Positions 6,896-15,139 of a stretch of DNA of 64,000 bases are shown piece by piece. The notes under the pieces were generated by a model, which made no database searches, was not told the origin of the DNA, and saw only the letters and a list, made by a program, of their open reading frames with translations. Position 1 is the first letter of the stretch; every line of letters starts with the position of its first letter. The stretch is taken from positions 372,001 through 436,000 of the forward strand of contig NZ_CANLNS010000001.1 in assembly GCF_947492715.1 (NCBI RefSeq), read 5' to 3'. This stretch comes from an uncultured Psychroserpens sp. Lineage in GTDB: Bacteria > Bacteroidota > Bacteroidia > Flavobacteriales > Flavobacteriaceae. Both the position numbers and the translations under genes were made by a program.

Positions 6896-9223
6896 TTATG
6901 CTTTTTCAATATTAACGGCACACTTTTTATAATCAGGTTCTTTTGAAATAGGGCAAAATGAGTCTAACGTAATATCATTAATCAACATGTTTTCATCAAA
7001 AAACGGAACAAAAACTTGCATAGGAGCGGGAACTCCACGCTGATTTACAGAAGCGGGCAAAATAATCTCGCCTCGTCTCGTCGTTAATTTCACACGATCT
7101 CCTGTTTGAATTTGTAAACGCTTGGCATCATCGGGATTTAATTCTACATAACCATGCGGCATTGCCTTGTGTAATACAGGTATTCTTCGCGTCATTGAAC
7201 CTGTGTGCCAATGTTCTACAACTCGGCCTGTATTTAGCCAGTATGGATATTCTGCATCTGGTTCTTCGGCAGCAGGCTCATAAGGACGTTGCCAAATTAT
7301 AGCTTTCCCGTCTGGTTTTCCGTAGAAATGAAAAGTCTCTCCATTACTACACGCAGGATCATACTTAGAGTTAAATCTCCATTTTGTAGGCTTCCCATCC
7401 ACATAAGGCCATTGCATGCCAGAGTTTTCTTTTAGCACCTTAAGAGGTGCCATATTGTGCTTTTTTCCTTCATGGTGTTTTCGGTATTCGGCATATATCT
7501 CTTCTATATGAGTCTCTTTGTTGTAATAAAACTGTTTTTCATACCCTAGGCGTTTAGCCACTTCTACCAATTGCCAAGTATCACTGATTGCCTCCCCTGG
7601 AGGCTCCACCATTTGCTCAAAATACTGTGTTCTCCTTTCAGAATTACCATACATGCCTTCCCGTTCTATCCACATCGCTGATGGCAAAATCACATCCGCA
7701 ATATCTGTAGTTGGTGTTGGGTAAATATCTGAAACCACAATAAAGCGTCCTTCCTTTTTCGCAGCATCGCGATAACGTTTCAATTTTGGCATGGTCACCA
7801 TGGGGTTAGTTACCTGAATCCACATAAATCGAATGTCACCACGATCTAAAGCTCTAAACATTTCAACGGTATGATACGTTGGTTTAGGGTCTATATTTTC
7901 TACAGGAACATCCCAAATTTTAGCTGCAAATTCGCGATGTTTTTTATTCATAACTACACCATGAGGGAGTTTATGAGTAAGTGTACCTACTTCTCTTACC
8001 GTCCCACAAGCTGAAGGCTGTCCTGTTAACGAAAATGGGCTATTCCCAGGTGTTGAAATTTTACCTGTTAACAAATGAATGTTGTAGATTAAATTATTCA
8101 TCCATGTACCTCGACTGTGTTGGTTAGGTCCCATACACCAAAGTGACATTACTTTTTTATTCGGATCACCATAATAGGCAGCCATATATTTAATATCCTT
8201 AGCCGAAACACCCGATATTTTCTCAACTTTTTCTGGCGTATAATCTTCTAAAAACGTCTTATATGCTTCGAAACTTATCTTCTCAGGTTTATCGGTAAAC
8301 TTATATTTATCTTCTAATCCATAACCCATATTAGTGAGTCCTTTGCTGAAATTACAGTGCTTTTCAACGAAAGATTTGTTGACCCAATTGTTCTTAATAA
8401 TCTCATAACAAATTGCATTAGCAACAGCCAAATCGGTTTGAGGTAAAAACAGAATAGATTTATCTGCCGCCATACTTGTTCGTGTGGTTCGAGTGGCAAA
8501 ATCTATAATTTTCACCCCTCTCTTTAAGCGTTGATCTAGAAGTCTTGAAAACAACACAGGATGCATTTCTGCCATATTATTTCCCCATAGCACGAAAACA
8601 TCTGCATGATCAATATCTTCATAGCATCCCATAGGCTCATCCAAACCAAAAGAAGTTAAAAACCCTGTAACTGCACTTGCCATACATAATCTCGCATTTG
8701 CTTCTACATTGTTTGTTCCGATACAACCTTTAAATAATTTTGAGGCCACATAACCATCAGGAATTGTCCATTGTCCAGAACCATAAATAGAAACCGCATC
8801 TTTCCCGTGATCATTAATCGTTTCTTTCATTTTCGAAGCAATTAAGTCTAAGGCCTCATCCATTGTCGTTTCTACGTAAGTTCCATTTTTCTTTACTAAT
8901 GGTTTTGTTAAACGATCATTACCGTACATAGCCATAACAGAGTGATATCCTTTTACACAGCATAGTCCTTTGTTAACAGTTGATTTTGGATCTCCTTTTA
9001 CGGCAACTGCTTTTCCTTTTTCGACACCAACCAAAACACCACATCCAACACCACAGAATCGACATGGTGCTTTTTTCCAATCTAAATTGGCATCTTTTGG
9101 TAATCCTCGTTCTTGTTCTTCTGCAAAAAGAATACCTGGAAACATACTAACAGCCGCAGTAATTGCAGATAACTTTGCCATTTTTTTAATAAAATCTCTT
9201 CTGTTTGTTGTAGATGTAAACAT
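6896..9223 (-). CDS. napA: Periplasmic nitrate reductase catalytic subunit
   Basis: NapA reduces nitrate to nitrite with a bis-MGD molybdenum cofactor and one [4Fe-4S] cluster. The 775-residue protein begins with a Tat signal (NRRDFIKKMAKLSAITAAVSMF). The Fe-S motif CRFCGVGCGV (Cys54, 57, 61) is completed by the Cys pair at 88-89 in GLCCVKGY. Cys180 in NARLCMASAV is the expected molybdenum ligand; most NapA proteins have His before this Cys, here Leu. FGLDEPMGCYEDID is a NapA signature. Periplasmic placement, the NapD chaperone directly upstream and the NapB-like gene downstream support NapA over assimilatory NasC. The ATG at 9223 is 6 bp after the napD stop. Confidence 0.95.
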   Translation of the reverse strand: MFTSTTNRRDFIKKMAKLSAITAAVSMFPGILFAEEQERGLPKDANLDWKKAPCRFCGVGCGVLVGVEKGKAVAVKGDPKSTVNKGLCCVKGYHSVMAMYGNDRLTKPLVKKNGTYVETTMDEALDLIASKMKETINDHGKDAVSIYGSGQWTIPDGYVASKLFKGCIGTNNVEANARLCMASAVTGFLTSFGLDEPMGCYEDIDHADVFVLWGNNMAEMHPVLFSRLLDQRLKRGVKIIDFATRTTRTSMAADKSILFLPQTDLAVANAICYEIIKNNWVNKSFVEKHCNFSKGLTNMGYGLEDKYKFTDKPEKISFEAYKTFLEDYTPEKVEKISGVSAKDIKYMAAYYGDPNKKVMSLWCMGPNQHSRGTWMNNLIYNIHLLTGKISTPGNSPFSLTGQPSACGTVREVGTLTHKLPHGVVMNKKHREFAAKIWDVPVENIDPKPTYHTVEMFRALDRGDIRFMWIQVTNPMVTMPKLKRYRDAAKKEGRFIVVSDIYPTPTTDIADVILPSAMWIEREGMYGNSERRTQYFEQMVEPPGEAISDTWQLVEVAKRLGYEKQFYYNKETHIEEIYAEYRKHHEGKKHNMAPLKVLKENSGMQWPYVDGKPTKWRFNSKYDPACSNGETFHFYGKPDGKAIIWQRPYEPAAEEPDAEYPYWLNTGRVVEHWHTGSMTRRIPVLHKAMPHGYVELNPDDAKRLQIQTGDRVKLTTRRGEIILPASVNQRGVPAPMQVFVPFFDENMLINDITLDSFCPISKEPDYKKCAVNIEKA

Positions 9224-9229
9224 AAACTC

Positions 9230-9478
9230 CTAATTTTTTTGTGGTGTGTCAAATCCCGAAACCATAGCGAGCAATTTCAAACTGCTAATGGTTTCAAGTT
9301 TAAGTCTTAAATCGTCTTCTTCCTCTTTTGAATTGGTCTCTGTAACAACAACCAAAATATCTCTGTTTTCTGCTGGAACAACCTCACACTGTTTGAGTTG
9401 CGAAATAGCACTAATTAATTCTTCCTTTTTATCTTTATGCGGATGCGCTAAATAACTTTTTATAGGCATAACTTCCAT
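9230..9478 (-). CDS. napD: NapD-type chaperone of nitrate reductase
   Basis: NapD binds the Tat signal of NapA and holds it until the cofactor is inserted. The 82-residue size and ferredoxin-like beta-alpha-beta pattern match the family (IKSYLAHPHKDKKEELISAISQL, then RDILVVVTET, then LAMVSGF). It is the first gene of the nap operon. A second in-frame ATG at 9469 (MPIKSYLAH) is an equally good start. Sequence conservation in NapD is low, so the call rests on size, fold pattern and position before napA. Confidence 0.85.
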   Translation of the reverse strand: MEVMPIKSYLAHPHKDKKEELISAISQLKQCEVVPAENRDILVVVTETNSKEEEDDLRLKLETISSLKLLAMVSGFDTPQKN

Positions 9479-9494
9479 ATTTAATATCTCTTAA

Positions 9495-9569
9495 CAAATT
9501 ACTGAATTTTTAAATACGTTTTACATGACATTTATCATGTTATAAAGTTTTAATAAAGCGTTATATTTG
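9495..9569. promoter_or_regulatory. Divergent nap / moeA promoter region with a central CRP/FNR-like palindrome
   Basis: The 113-bp gap between napD (minus) and moeA (plus) holds ACATGA-N6-TCATGT at 9523-9540, which has the TGA-N6-TCA core geometry of CRP/FNR-family sites. A TATATTTG -7 element for moeA lies at 9562-9569, with no good -33 at the right distance. A weaker minus-strand -7 candidate for nap (GTAATTTG) lies at 9502-9495. The palindrome centre (9531.5) falls about 43-45 bases from both predicted starts, where class II activators bind. The site and spacing are observed; the regulator is inferred. Confidence 0.55.
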
Positions 9570-9591
9570 TATGGAAACAACGCCATTGTAA

Positions 9592-10794
9592 ATGTTGTGG
9601 CAAAAAATGAACACCTCTTTGATTAGTACTAAGGAAGCATATCAGAAAATAACAGAAACTATTGAACCTTTAATAGAACATAAGTTACGCTTAGAACAAA
9701 GCGTTTCCTATATTTTAGCAAAAGATGTTATTTCTCCAATTAGCATGCCTCCTTTTAGGCAGTCTGCCATGGATGGTTATGCTATAAATATTCATAGTTC
9801 TAAATCTTATAAACTGACTGGAGAGGTTAAAGCAGGTGACAATTATCACCCTGTTTTAAAAGCTGGAGAAGCTGTACGAATTTTTACGGGCGCTCCTGTT
9901 CCTGATACTGCTAATGCTGTTGTAATGCAGGAAAAAGTGACGCGATTAGATGGTCAAATTACTATTGATAACTTTACTGAAAAAGGCACAAATATTCGAC
10001 CTTCAGGAGAACAAGTAAAACAAGGTACAATTGCATTAAAAAAAGGTATTAAGTTAACACCTGCATCTGTTGGTTTTCTAGCATCGCTTGGAATTGTAGA
10101 AGTTTTTGTTTACAAGAGACCATCAATTGCAATAGTCACTACTGGTAATGAGCTTGTATCTATTGGAACCGATTTACAGTATGGTCAAATTTATGAGAGT
10201 AATTCTGTTATGTTGTCCTCGGCGTTGCAACAACTCGGATTTTCCAATCAGAGTTTATATAACGTTGGAGACAATTATGAAACTACCTGCACATTACTGA
10301 AAAATGCTATCTCGAAACATGATGTTGTTCTAATTACAGGAGGTATTTCTGTTGGCGACTATGATTTCGTTGGAAAGGCACTAAAGGCCTTAGATGTTAC
10401 AGAGGTTTTTTATAAAGTAAAGCAAAAACCAGGAAAGCCACTTTTCTTTGGTAAAAAGAACGAAACCGCCATATTTGCTTTACCTGGAAATCCTGCTGCA
10501 GCTTTAAACTGTTTTTACATTTACGTCCATACAACCTTACAAATTTTAAGTGGAAATACGGACTATACCTTACCTAAAACGCAAAAAAAATCTTTATCCG
10601 CTTTTTCAAAAAAAGGAGATAGGGCACAGTTTTTAAAAGCTATAGTAAAAGGTGATTCTGTGACTGTATTAGATGGCCAAAGTTCGGCCATGCTCCAATC
10701 CTTTGCCATAGCAAATGGATTGGTTTTTTTACCAGCAGACACCATGCGAATAGCTATTGGCGACGTTGTAGACGTTATTATGTTACCTAATTAA
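9592..10794 (+). CDS. moeA: Molybdopterin molybdenumtransferase MoeA
   Basis: MoeA inserts molybdate into adenylated molybdopterin. The 400-residue protein has the family motifs in order: PFRQSAMDGYA, VRIFTGAPVPDTANAVV, GTNIRPSGEQVKQG, TTGNELV, ITGGISVGDYDFV, KVKQKPGKPLFFG and FALPGNPAAA. It is the first gene of the plus-strand cofactor operon. Two starts are possible: ATG 9592 (MLWQKMNTS) and ATG 9607 (MNTSLISTKEA). The second is nearer the usual N-terminus, and neither has a clear ribosome binding site. Confidence 0.93.
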   Translation: MLWQKMNTSLISTKEAYQKITETIEPLIEHKLRLEQSVSYILAKDVISPISMPPFRQSAMDGYAINIHSSKSYKLTGEVKAGDNYHPVLKAGEAVRIFTGAPVPDTANAVVMQEKVTRLDGQITIDNFTEKGTNIRPSGEQVKQGTIALKKGIKLTPASVGFLASLGIVEVFVYKRPSIAIVTTGNELVSIGTDLQYGQIYESNSVMLSSALQQLGFSNQSLYNVGDNYETTCTLLKNAISKHDVVLITGGISVGDYDFVGKALKALDVTEVFYKVKQKPGKPLFFGKKNETAIFALPGNPAAALNCFYIYVHTTLQILSGNTDYTLPKTQKKSLSAFSKKGDRAQFLKAIVKGDSVTVLDGQSSAMLQSFAIANGLVFLPADTMRIAIGDVVDVIMLPN

Positions 10795-10801
10795 CAATGT
10801 T

Positions 10802-11140
10802 ATGAATTACAAAATAAAAAGCAGAATTTGGATTGAAACAGACGACAATGTTTTCCTTGGTGAGGGCAGAGTTCGTTTGCTAAAAGCTATAGATACCAAA
10901 GGTTCATTATCCAAGGCAGCCAAAAGCATTGGCATGTCTTACAAAAAGGCATGGACGCTTTTGGACGCTGTTAACAAATCTGCAAAAAAACCAGTTGTTA
11001 TTACTAGCGTTGGCGGAAAAAATGGTGGAGGCGCAACACTAACACCATATGGGAAATCATTAATTTCTGCTTTTGAAACTATCAATAAAGGATGTTGGAC
11101 CTACTTAGATAAACAGTTAGACCAAATAAATAATATATGA
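10802..11140 (+). CDS. ModE N-terminal-domain-type winged-helix regulator
   Basis: The 112-residue protein is the winged-helix half of ModE: GEGRVRLLKAIDTKGSLSKAAKSIGMSYKKAWTLLDAVN, followed by the wing GGKNGGGATLTPYGKSLI. ModE normally carries two C-terminal TOBE/MOP domains that bind molybdate, and these are absent. The protein could still bind ModE-type operators as a dimer, but its signal is not obvious. It lies 7 bp after moeA and overlaps the TauE-like gene by 4 bp. It may regulate this operon or a molybdate uptake system elsewhere. Target and ligand are unknown. Confidence 0.88.
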   Translation: MNYKIKSRIWIETDDNVFLGEGRVRLLKAIDTKGSLSKAAKSIGMSYKKAWTLLDAVNKSAKKPVVITSVGGKNGGGATLTPYGKSLISAFETINKGCWTYLDKQLDQINNI

Positions 11141-11880
11141 CCATAGACACTTCATACCATATTTTATTTTTAATTATTCTGCCTATAGTCGCTTTTTTAT
11201 ATGCAAGTGTTGGGCATGGAGGCGCAAGTGGTTACCTAGCTTTAATGGCATTATTTTCGTTTGCGCCAGAGGTCATGAAACCAACCGCCTTGTTACTCAA
11301 TTTATTTGTTTCTGCAATCGCATTTTATCATTATTACAAAGCTGGGTTTTTCAATAAGAAGTTGTTTCTTTCTTTCGCTATTACTTCGATTCCTTTAGCT
11401 TTTCTTGGTGGAATGATTGAGATAGATGCATCGATTTACAAAAAGATATTGGCTGGGCTTTTGATCTTTGCTATTTTAAAAATGCTAAATGTTTTTGGCC
11501 AAAAGAGCGATCAAATAAGAGATGTAAAAATTTGGCAAGGAATGATTGTTGGTGGCGCTATTGGTTTTTTTTCAGGACTTATCGGAATTGGTGGTGGCAT
11601 TATTCTCAGTCCGATAATTCTATTATTACATTGGGGAAAAATGAAAGAAGCCGCAGCAGTATCGGCATTGTTTATTTGGGTTAATTCAGCCGCAGGACTT
11701 GCTGGTCAATTTAGTAACGGTCTCAACTTAGATAGTCAATCATTTATACTTGTTGGTATTGCCATTGTTGGTGGTTTTTTCGGCAGCTATTTTGGCAGTC
11801 GCCAATTTAATAATAAACTTTTGCGCTATTTATTGGCCACAGTATTAATTGTTGCCTCAGTTAAATTAATAATTATATAG
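11137..11880 (+). CDS. TauE/SafE-family membrane permease
   Basis: The 247-residue protein has about eight hydrophobic helices and the two glycine-rich repeats of the TauE/SafE (DUF81) family, ASVGHGGASGYLALMALF and GFFSGLIGIGGGIILSPIIL. Members move sulfite, sulfonates and other organic or inorganic anions. Its position inside a molybdenum cofactor operon, overlapping the ModE-like gene (ATGA) and directly abutting mobA, suggests an oxyanion related to this pathway. No modABC molybdate transporter is visible in the window, so molybdate or sulfite transport is an attractive but unproven idea. Confidence 0.85.
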   Translation: MTIDTSYHILFLIILPIVAFLYASVGHGGASGYLALMALFSFAPEVMKPTALLLNLFVSAIAFYHYYKAGFFNKKLFLSFAITSIPLAFLGGMIEIDASIYKKILAGLLIFAILKMLNVFGQKSDQIRDVKIWQGMIVGGAIGFFSGLIGIGGGIILSPIILLLHWGKMKEAAAVSALFIWVNSAAGLAGQFSNGLNLDSQSFILVGIAIVGGFFGSYFGSRQFNNKLLRYLLATVLIVASVKLIII

Positions 11881-12465
11881 ATGACAACTGAAACTCAAAT
11901 AACTGGAATAATTTTAGCTGGAGGCAAAAGTTCTCGAATGGGGTTTGAAAAAGGTCTAGCACTTTATAAGAACAAGCCTTTTATTGTTCATATCATCGAA
12001 GCACTACAATCTGTATTGAAAGACATTATTATTGTAAGTAGCAACAAAAGCTATGATCAATTTAATTTAAAGCGTGTTCATGATATTATTGAAAATGCGG
12101 GGCCATTAGCAGGCTTATATTCTGGGTTGTCACACTCTAAAACCGAAAACAATATCGTTTTAAGTTGCGACATTCCATTAATAAATCCAGTGTTATTAAC
12201 TCGATTAATAAATGAAATCTCCATTAAAAATGATATCGTTCAATTTTCAATAAACGGTAGAACTAATCCGCTGTTAGCTGTATATAAAAAACGATGTATG
12301 GCGCCCAGTTTAGAGGCTTTAAAACGTGGAGAACGTCGTTTACAATTTTTTGTAAACCAACAAAAAACTAAAACGATTACCCTTGAAAGCTACTTAGAAA
12401 AATACACCTTAAACATAAACACAAAAGACCAATTAAATCAGTTAAGTCATGACTTTAAAAATTAA
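11881..12465 (+). CDS. mobA: Molybdenum cofactor guanylyltransferase MobA
   Basis: MobA attaches GMP to Mo-molybdopterin to make the MGD cofactor, which NapA requires in bis form. The 194-residue protein starts with the nucleotidyltransferase signature GIILAGGKSSRMGFEKGLA, followed by the metal-binding segment SCDIPLINPVLL and the C-terminal QFFVNQQKTKTITLE. The ATG directly follows the stop of the permease gene (TAG-ATG), and its own end overlaps moaD by 17 bp. Assignment to MobA rather than MocA is supported by sequence and by the nitrate reductase operon next door; a MocA-like paralogue lies at 18616. Confidence 0.9.
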   Translation: MTTETQITGIILAGGKSSRMGFEKGLALYKNKPFIVHIIEALQSVLKDIIIVSSNKSYDQFNLKRVHDIIENAGPLAGLYSGLSHSKTENNIVLSCDIPLINPVLLTRLINEISIKNDIVQFSINGRTNPLLAVYKKRCMAPSLEALKRGERRLQFFVNQQKTKTITLESYLEKYTLNINTKDQLNQLSHDFKN

Positions 12466-12682
12466 ATATTTTGGTATGTTAGCCGAAATCACGCAATGCG
12501 AGGAGGAAACATTATCGTTTTCAAAAGGCACTGCTGCAGACTTACTTAAAGTGCTTTTTGAAAAACATCCGATTCTTGAAGAAAAAGAATTTCAAATAGC
12601 TCAAAACCAAACATTTATTTCGAATGATTCTATAATTTCAAACGCGGAAATCGTACTATTACCTCCATTTGCAGGAGGATAA
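12449..12682 (+). CDS. moaD: Molybdopterin synthase small subunit MoaD
   Basis: MoaD is the ubiquitin-like sulfur carrier whose C-terminal Gly-Gly becomes a thiocarboxylate. The 77-residue length is normal and the protein ends LLPPFAGG, with the required Gly-Gly. The start is KIKYFGMLAEIT and the central TAADLLKVLFEKHP matches MoaD. It overlaps mobA, and the moeB-like activating enzyme follows after 4 bp. Confidence 0.93.
   Translation: MTLKIKYFGMLAEITQCEEETLSFSKGTAADLLKVLFEKHPILEEKEFQIAQNQTFISNDSIISNAEIVLLPPFAGG
12673..12678 (+). promoter_or_regulatory. Strong Shine-Dalgarno AGGAGG that fixes the moeB start
   Basis: AGGAGG lies 8 bases before the ATG at 12687 and inside the moaD codons for Ala-Gly-Gly (GCA GGA GGA). 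Such a sequence is uncommon in Bacteroidota and supports 12687 over the in-frame TTG at 12669. Confidence 0.6.
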
Positions 12683-12686
12683 AACT

Positions 12687-13766
12687 ATGAACAGATATAG
12701 TAGACATATAATTTTAGAGGAAATTGGCGCACATGGTCAGAAAAAACTAAACCAAGCTAAAGTTCTGGTCGTTGGTGCTGGCGGTTTAGGCTGTCCCGTT
12801 CTTCAATACCTTGCTGCTGCTGGAGTAGGCACAATAGGTATCATAGATCATGATGTTGTTGAAGAATCCAATTTACAGCGTCAAATTCTTTATGGCACTT
12901 CTAATTTAGGGCAATCTAAGGCTATTGTTGCCAAACAACGCCTTTTAGACCTCAACGATACAATAATTATTGAAGCCTTTGTAGAAATGCTCACTCATAA
13001 AAATGCGATATCACATTTTTTAAATTATGATATCATCGTGGATGGCACAGATAATTTTGCCACTCGTTATTTGATAAATGACGCAGCGGTCATAGCCAAT
13101 AAACCAGTTGTTTATGGTGCAATTTATAAGTTTGAAGGACAGGTTTCTGTTTTTAATTACAAGAATGGGCCAAATTATAGATGTTTATTTCCAAACCCTC
13201 CTAGTAAAAATGACATCCCAAACTGTGCAGAAGTTGGTGTTCTAGGTGTACTACCCGGAATTATTGGATCTATGCAAGCCAATGAAGTTCTTAAGATTAT
13301 TCTTGGTTTTAAAAATGTATTATCGGGTAAGTTATTTTGTTATAATTCAAAAACGACAAAGTCATTTACAATTTCCATTGAAAAACAATCTAACACCAAA
13401 CTCAAAGATATAGAAAAGATAAAAACCAATTTTCAAAATCAAAGCATTGATCAAATTTGTGATACCATAGTTGCTAAAACCACTATTGAAGATGCTATTA
13501 AAAAGAAAAACTCGCTATTCATTGATGTTCGTGAATCTCATGAACTTCCAAAAGCAGAGCATTTGGTGCATACTAACATTCCTCTAAGCCTTTTAGAAAA
13601 TGAACTTTCTAGTATCGATAAAACAAAAACAATTATACTTTTTTGCCAATCTGGAATAAGAAGTGCAACAGCAGCATCAATAATGCTTAAACATAATTTT
13701 ACTAACTGTTATAGTTTAGAAAATGGAATAGAAGCCATTCAAAACTATTTTAAAATAAATGCATAA
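12687..13766 (+). CDS. moeB: MoaD-activating adenylyltransferase MoeB fused to a rhodanese domain
   Basis: The 359-residue protein has an E1-like N-terminal domain (residues 1 to about 245) with the ATP loop GAGGLGCPVLQYLAAAGVG, RYSRHIILEEIG and NCAEVGVLGVLPGIIG (candidate catalytic Cys). A C-terminal rhodanese domain follows (about 265-355) with the persulfide loop ILFCQSGIRSATA. It adenylates the MoaD C-terminus and can supply sulfur itself. Three of the four zinc cysteines of E. coli MoeB appear to be missing (NYRC in place of CxxC, and no CPVC-type second pair). Its stop overlaps the moaE start (TAATG). Confidence 0.9.
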   Translation: MNRYSRHIILEEIGAHGQKKLNQAKVLVVGAGGLGCPVLQYLAAAGVGTIGIIDHDVVEESNLQRQILYGTSNLGQSKAIVAKQRLLDLNDTIIIEAFVEMLTHKNAISHFLNYDIIVDGTDNFATRYLINDAAVIANKPVVYGAIYKFEGQVSVFNYKNGPNYRCLFPNPPSKNDIPNCAEVGVLGVLPGIIGSMQANEVLKIILGFKNVLSGKLFCYNSKTTKSFTISIEKQSNTKLKDIEKIKTNFQNQSIDQICDTIVAKTTIEDAIKKKNSLFIDVRESHELPKAEHLVHTNIPLSLLENELSSIDKTKTIILFCQSGIRSATAASIMLKHNFTNCYSLENGIEAIQNYFKINA

Positions 13767-14212
13767 TGACTAAAGAACGTAAACCTAAACCTGTTTTTAT
13801 AGAAGGTGCTATTTCAGCCGAATTTATCGGGAATTCTATTGCGAAACATCAGTCGAAAACAACTATTGGTGCTCATGACATATTTCTAGGCCAAGTTAGA
13901 GCAGATCAAATAGAAGGCAAAACTGTAAAAGCCATAGAGTACACAGCATACGAAGACATGGCAAATTCAAAATTTCATGATATTAGAGAGGCGACTTTCA
14001 AAAAATTCAATCTTACTTGTATGCACATTTACCACAGTTTAGGCACTGTAAAAGCTGGTGAAATTTGCCTCTTTGTATTTGTGTCTTCTCCGAGACGTGT
14101 AGACGTTTTTAATGCTATAGAATACTTAGTGAATACAATAAAAGAACAAGTACCCATTTTTGGTAAAGAAATTTTTGAAGACCAAAGCCACCAATGGAAA
14201 GTTAATAGTTAA
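13766..14212 (+). CDS. moaE: Molybdopterin synthase large subunit MoaE
   Basis: MoaE converts cyclic pyranopterin monophosphate to molybdopterin with thiocarboxylated MoaD. The 148-residue protein shows the family segments GAHDIFLGQVRAD, IEYTAYEDMA, IYHSLGTVKAGEICLFVFVSSPRR and VNTIKEQVPIFGKEIFED, the last with two catalytic lysines. The start ATG overlaps the moeB stop by one base. The moaC-moaB fusion begins 4 bp after its stop. Confidence 0.94.
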   Translation: MTKERKPKPVFIEGAISAEFIGNSIAKHQSKTTIGAHDIFLGQVRADQIEGKTVKAIEYTAYEDMANSKFHDIREATFKKFNLTCMHIYHSLGTVKAGEICLFVFVSSPRRVDVFNAIEYLVNTIKEQVPIFGKEIFEDQSHQWKVNS

Positions 14213-14216
14213 TATA

Positions 14217-15128
14217 ATGGTAGACATAACACATAAAATTAATACCTTAAGAATTGCGACGGCACAAGCCATTGTAAAAGTAAGTACACTAGACACTATC
14301 AATGCCATAGAGCATAAGACAGTTCCGAAAGGAGATGTTTTTGCTATGAGTAGAGCAGCCGGATTATTAGGTGTAAAAAAAACGCCAGACTTACTTCCAG
14401 ACTGTCATCCTTTACCTATAGAATTTACAGGAATTGAGTACGAAATCAACGGACTTGAGATCAAGATTCTTTGCACTATTAAAACCATCTATAAAACTGG
14501 AGTTGAAGTTGAAGCCATGCATGGCGCCAGTATAGTAGCTCTCAACATGTATGATATGTTAAAACCTATTGATAAAGGTGTTGAAATCCATCATATTAAA
14601 CTACTACACAAAAAAGGTGGCAAGTCCGATTTTAAAGATAAGTTTAGAAAAGATATTACAGCTGCCGTAGTAGTATGTTCTGATACGATTTCCGCAGGAC
14701 AAAAAGAAGATAAAGCAGGAAAAGCTATCATTAAAAAACTTAAAGCTAGCGATGTAGATATTTCAGATTATGCTATTATTCCAGATGAAGTAGACAGAAT
14801 TCAGCAAAAAGTAAGAGCTTATCAAGAACAAAATGTGGATTTGATTATTTTCACTGGTGGCACTGGATTATCAAAACGAGATGTTACTCCTGAAGCATTA
14901 AAACCACTCTTAGATAGAACTATTCCTGGTATAGAAGAAGCCATACGTAGTTACGGACAAGAACGAACTCCTTATGCTATGTTATCTAGAAGCATTGCAG
15001 GAACTTATAAAAACAGTTTAGTATTAGCTTTGCCAGGTTCTACTAATGGCGCAAAAGAATCAATGGATGCTATTTTTCCATCACTTTTGCACATTTTCAG
15101 AATATTTAAAGGAGCACGTCACGATTAA
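14217..15128 (+). CDS. moaCB: Bifunctional MoaC-MoaB/MogA fusion
   Basis: The N-terminal half (about 1-150) is cyclic pyranopterin monophosphate synthase MoaC, with LGVKKTPDLLPDCHPLPI, TGVEVEAMHGASIVALNMYDM and KKGGKSDF. The C-terminal half (about 155-303) is the MoaB/MogA adenylyltransferase domain, with VVVCSDTISAG, IFTGGTGLSKRDVTPEAL and LALPGSTNGAKESMDAIFP. The fusion therefore performs the second step of cofactor synthesis and the adenylation of molybdopterin. The frame is open further upstream, but the ATG at 14217 (MVDITHKINTLR) is the natural MoaC start; an earlier start would overlap moaE heavily. Confidence 0.93.
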   Translation: MVDITHKINTLRIATAQAIVKVSTLDTINAIEHKTVPKGDVFAMSRAAGLLGVKKTPDLLPDCHPLPIEFTGIEYEINGLEIKILCTIKTIYKTGVEVEAMHGASIVALNMYDMLKPIDKGVEIHHIKLLHKKGGKSDFKDKFRKDITAAVVVCSDTISAGQKEDKAGKAIIKKLKASDVDISDYAIIPDEVDRIQQKVRAYQEQNVDLIIFTGGTGLSKRDVTPEALKPLLDRTIPGIEEAIRSYGQERTPYAMLSRSIAGTYKNSLVLALPGSTNGAKESMDAIFPSLLHIFRIFKGARHD

Positions 15129-15139
15129 ATTTAAGCACA

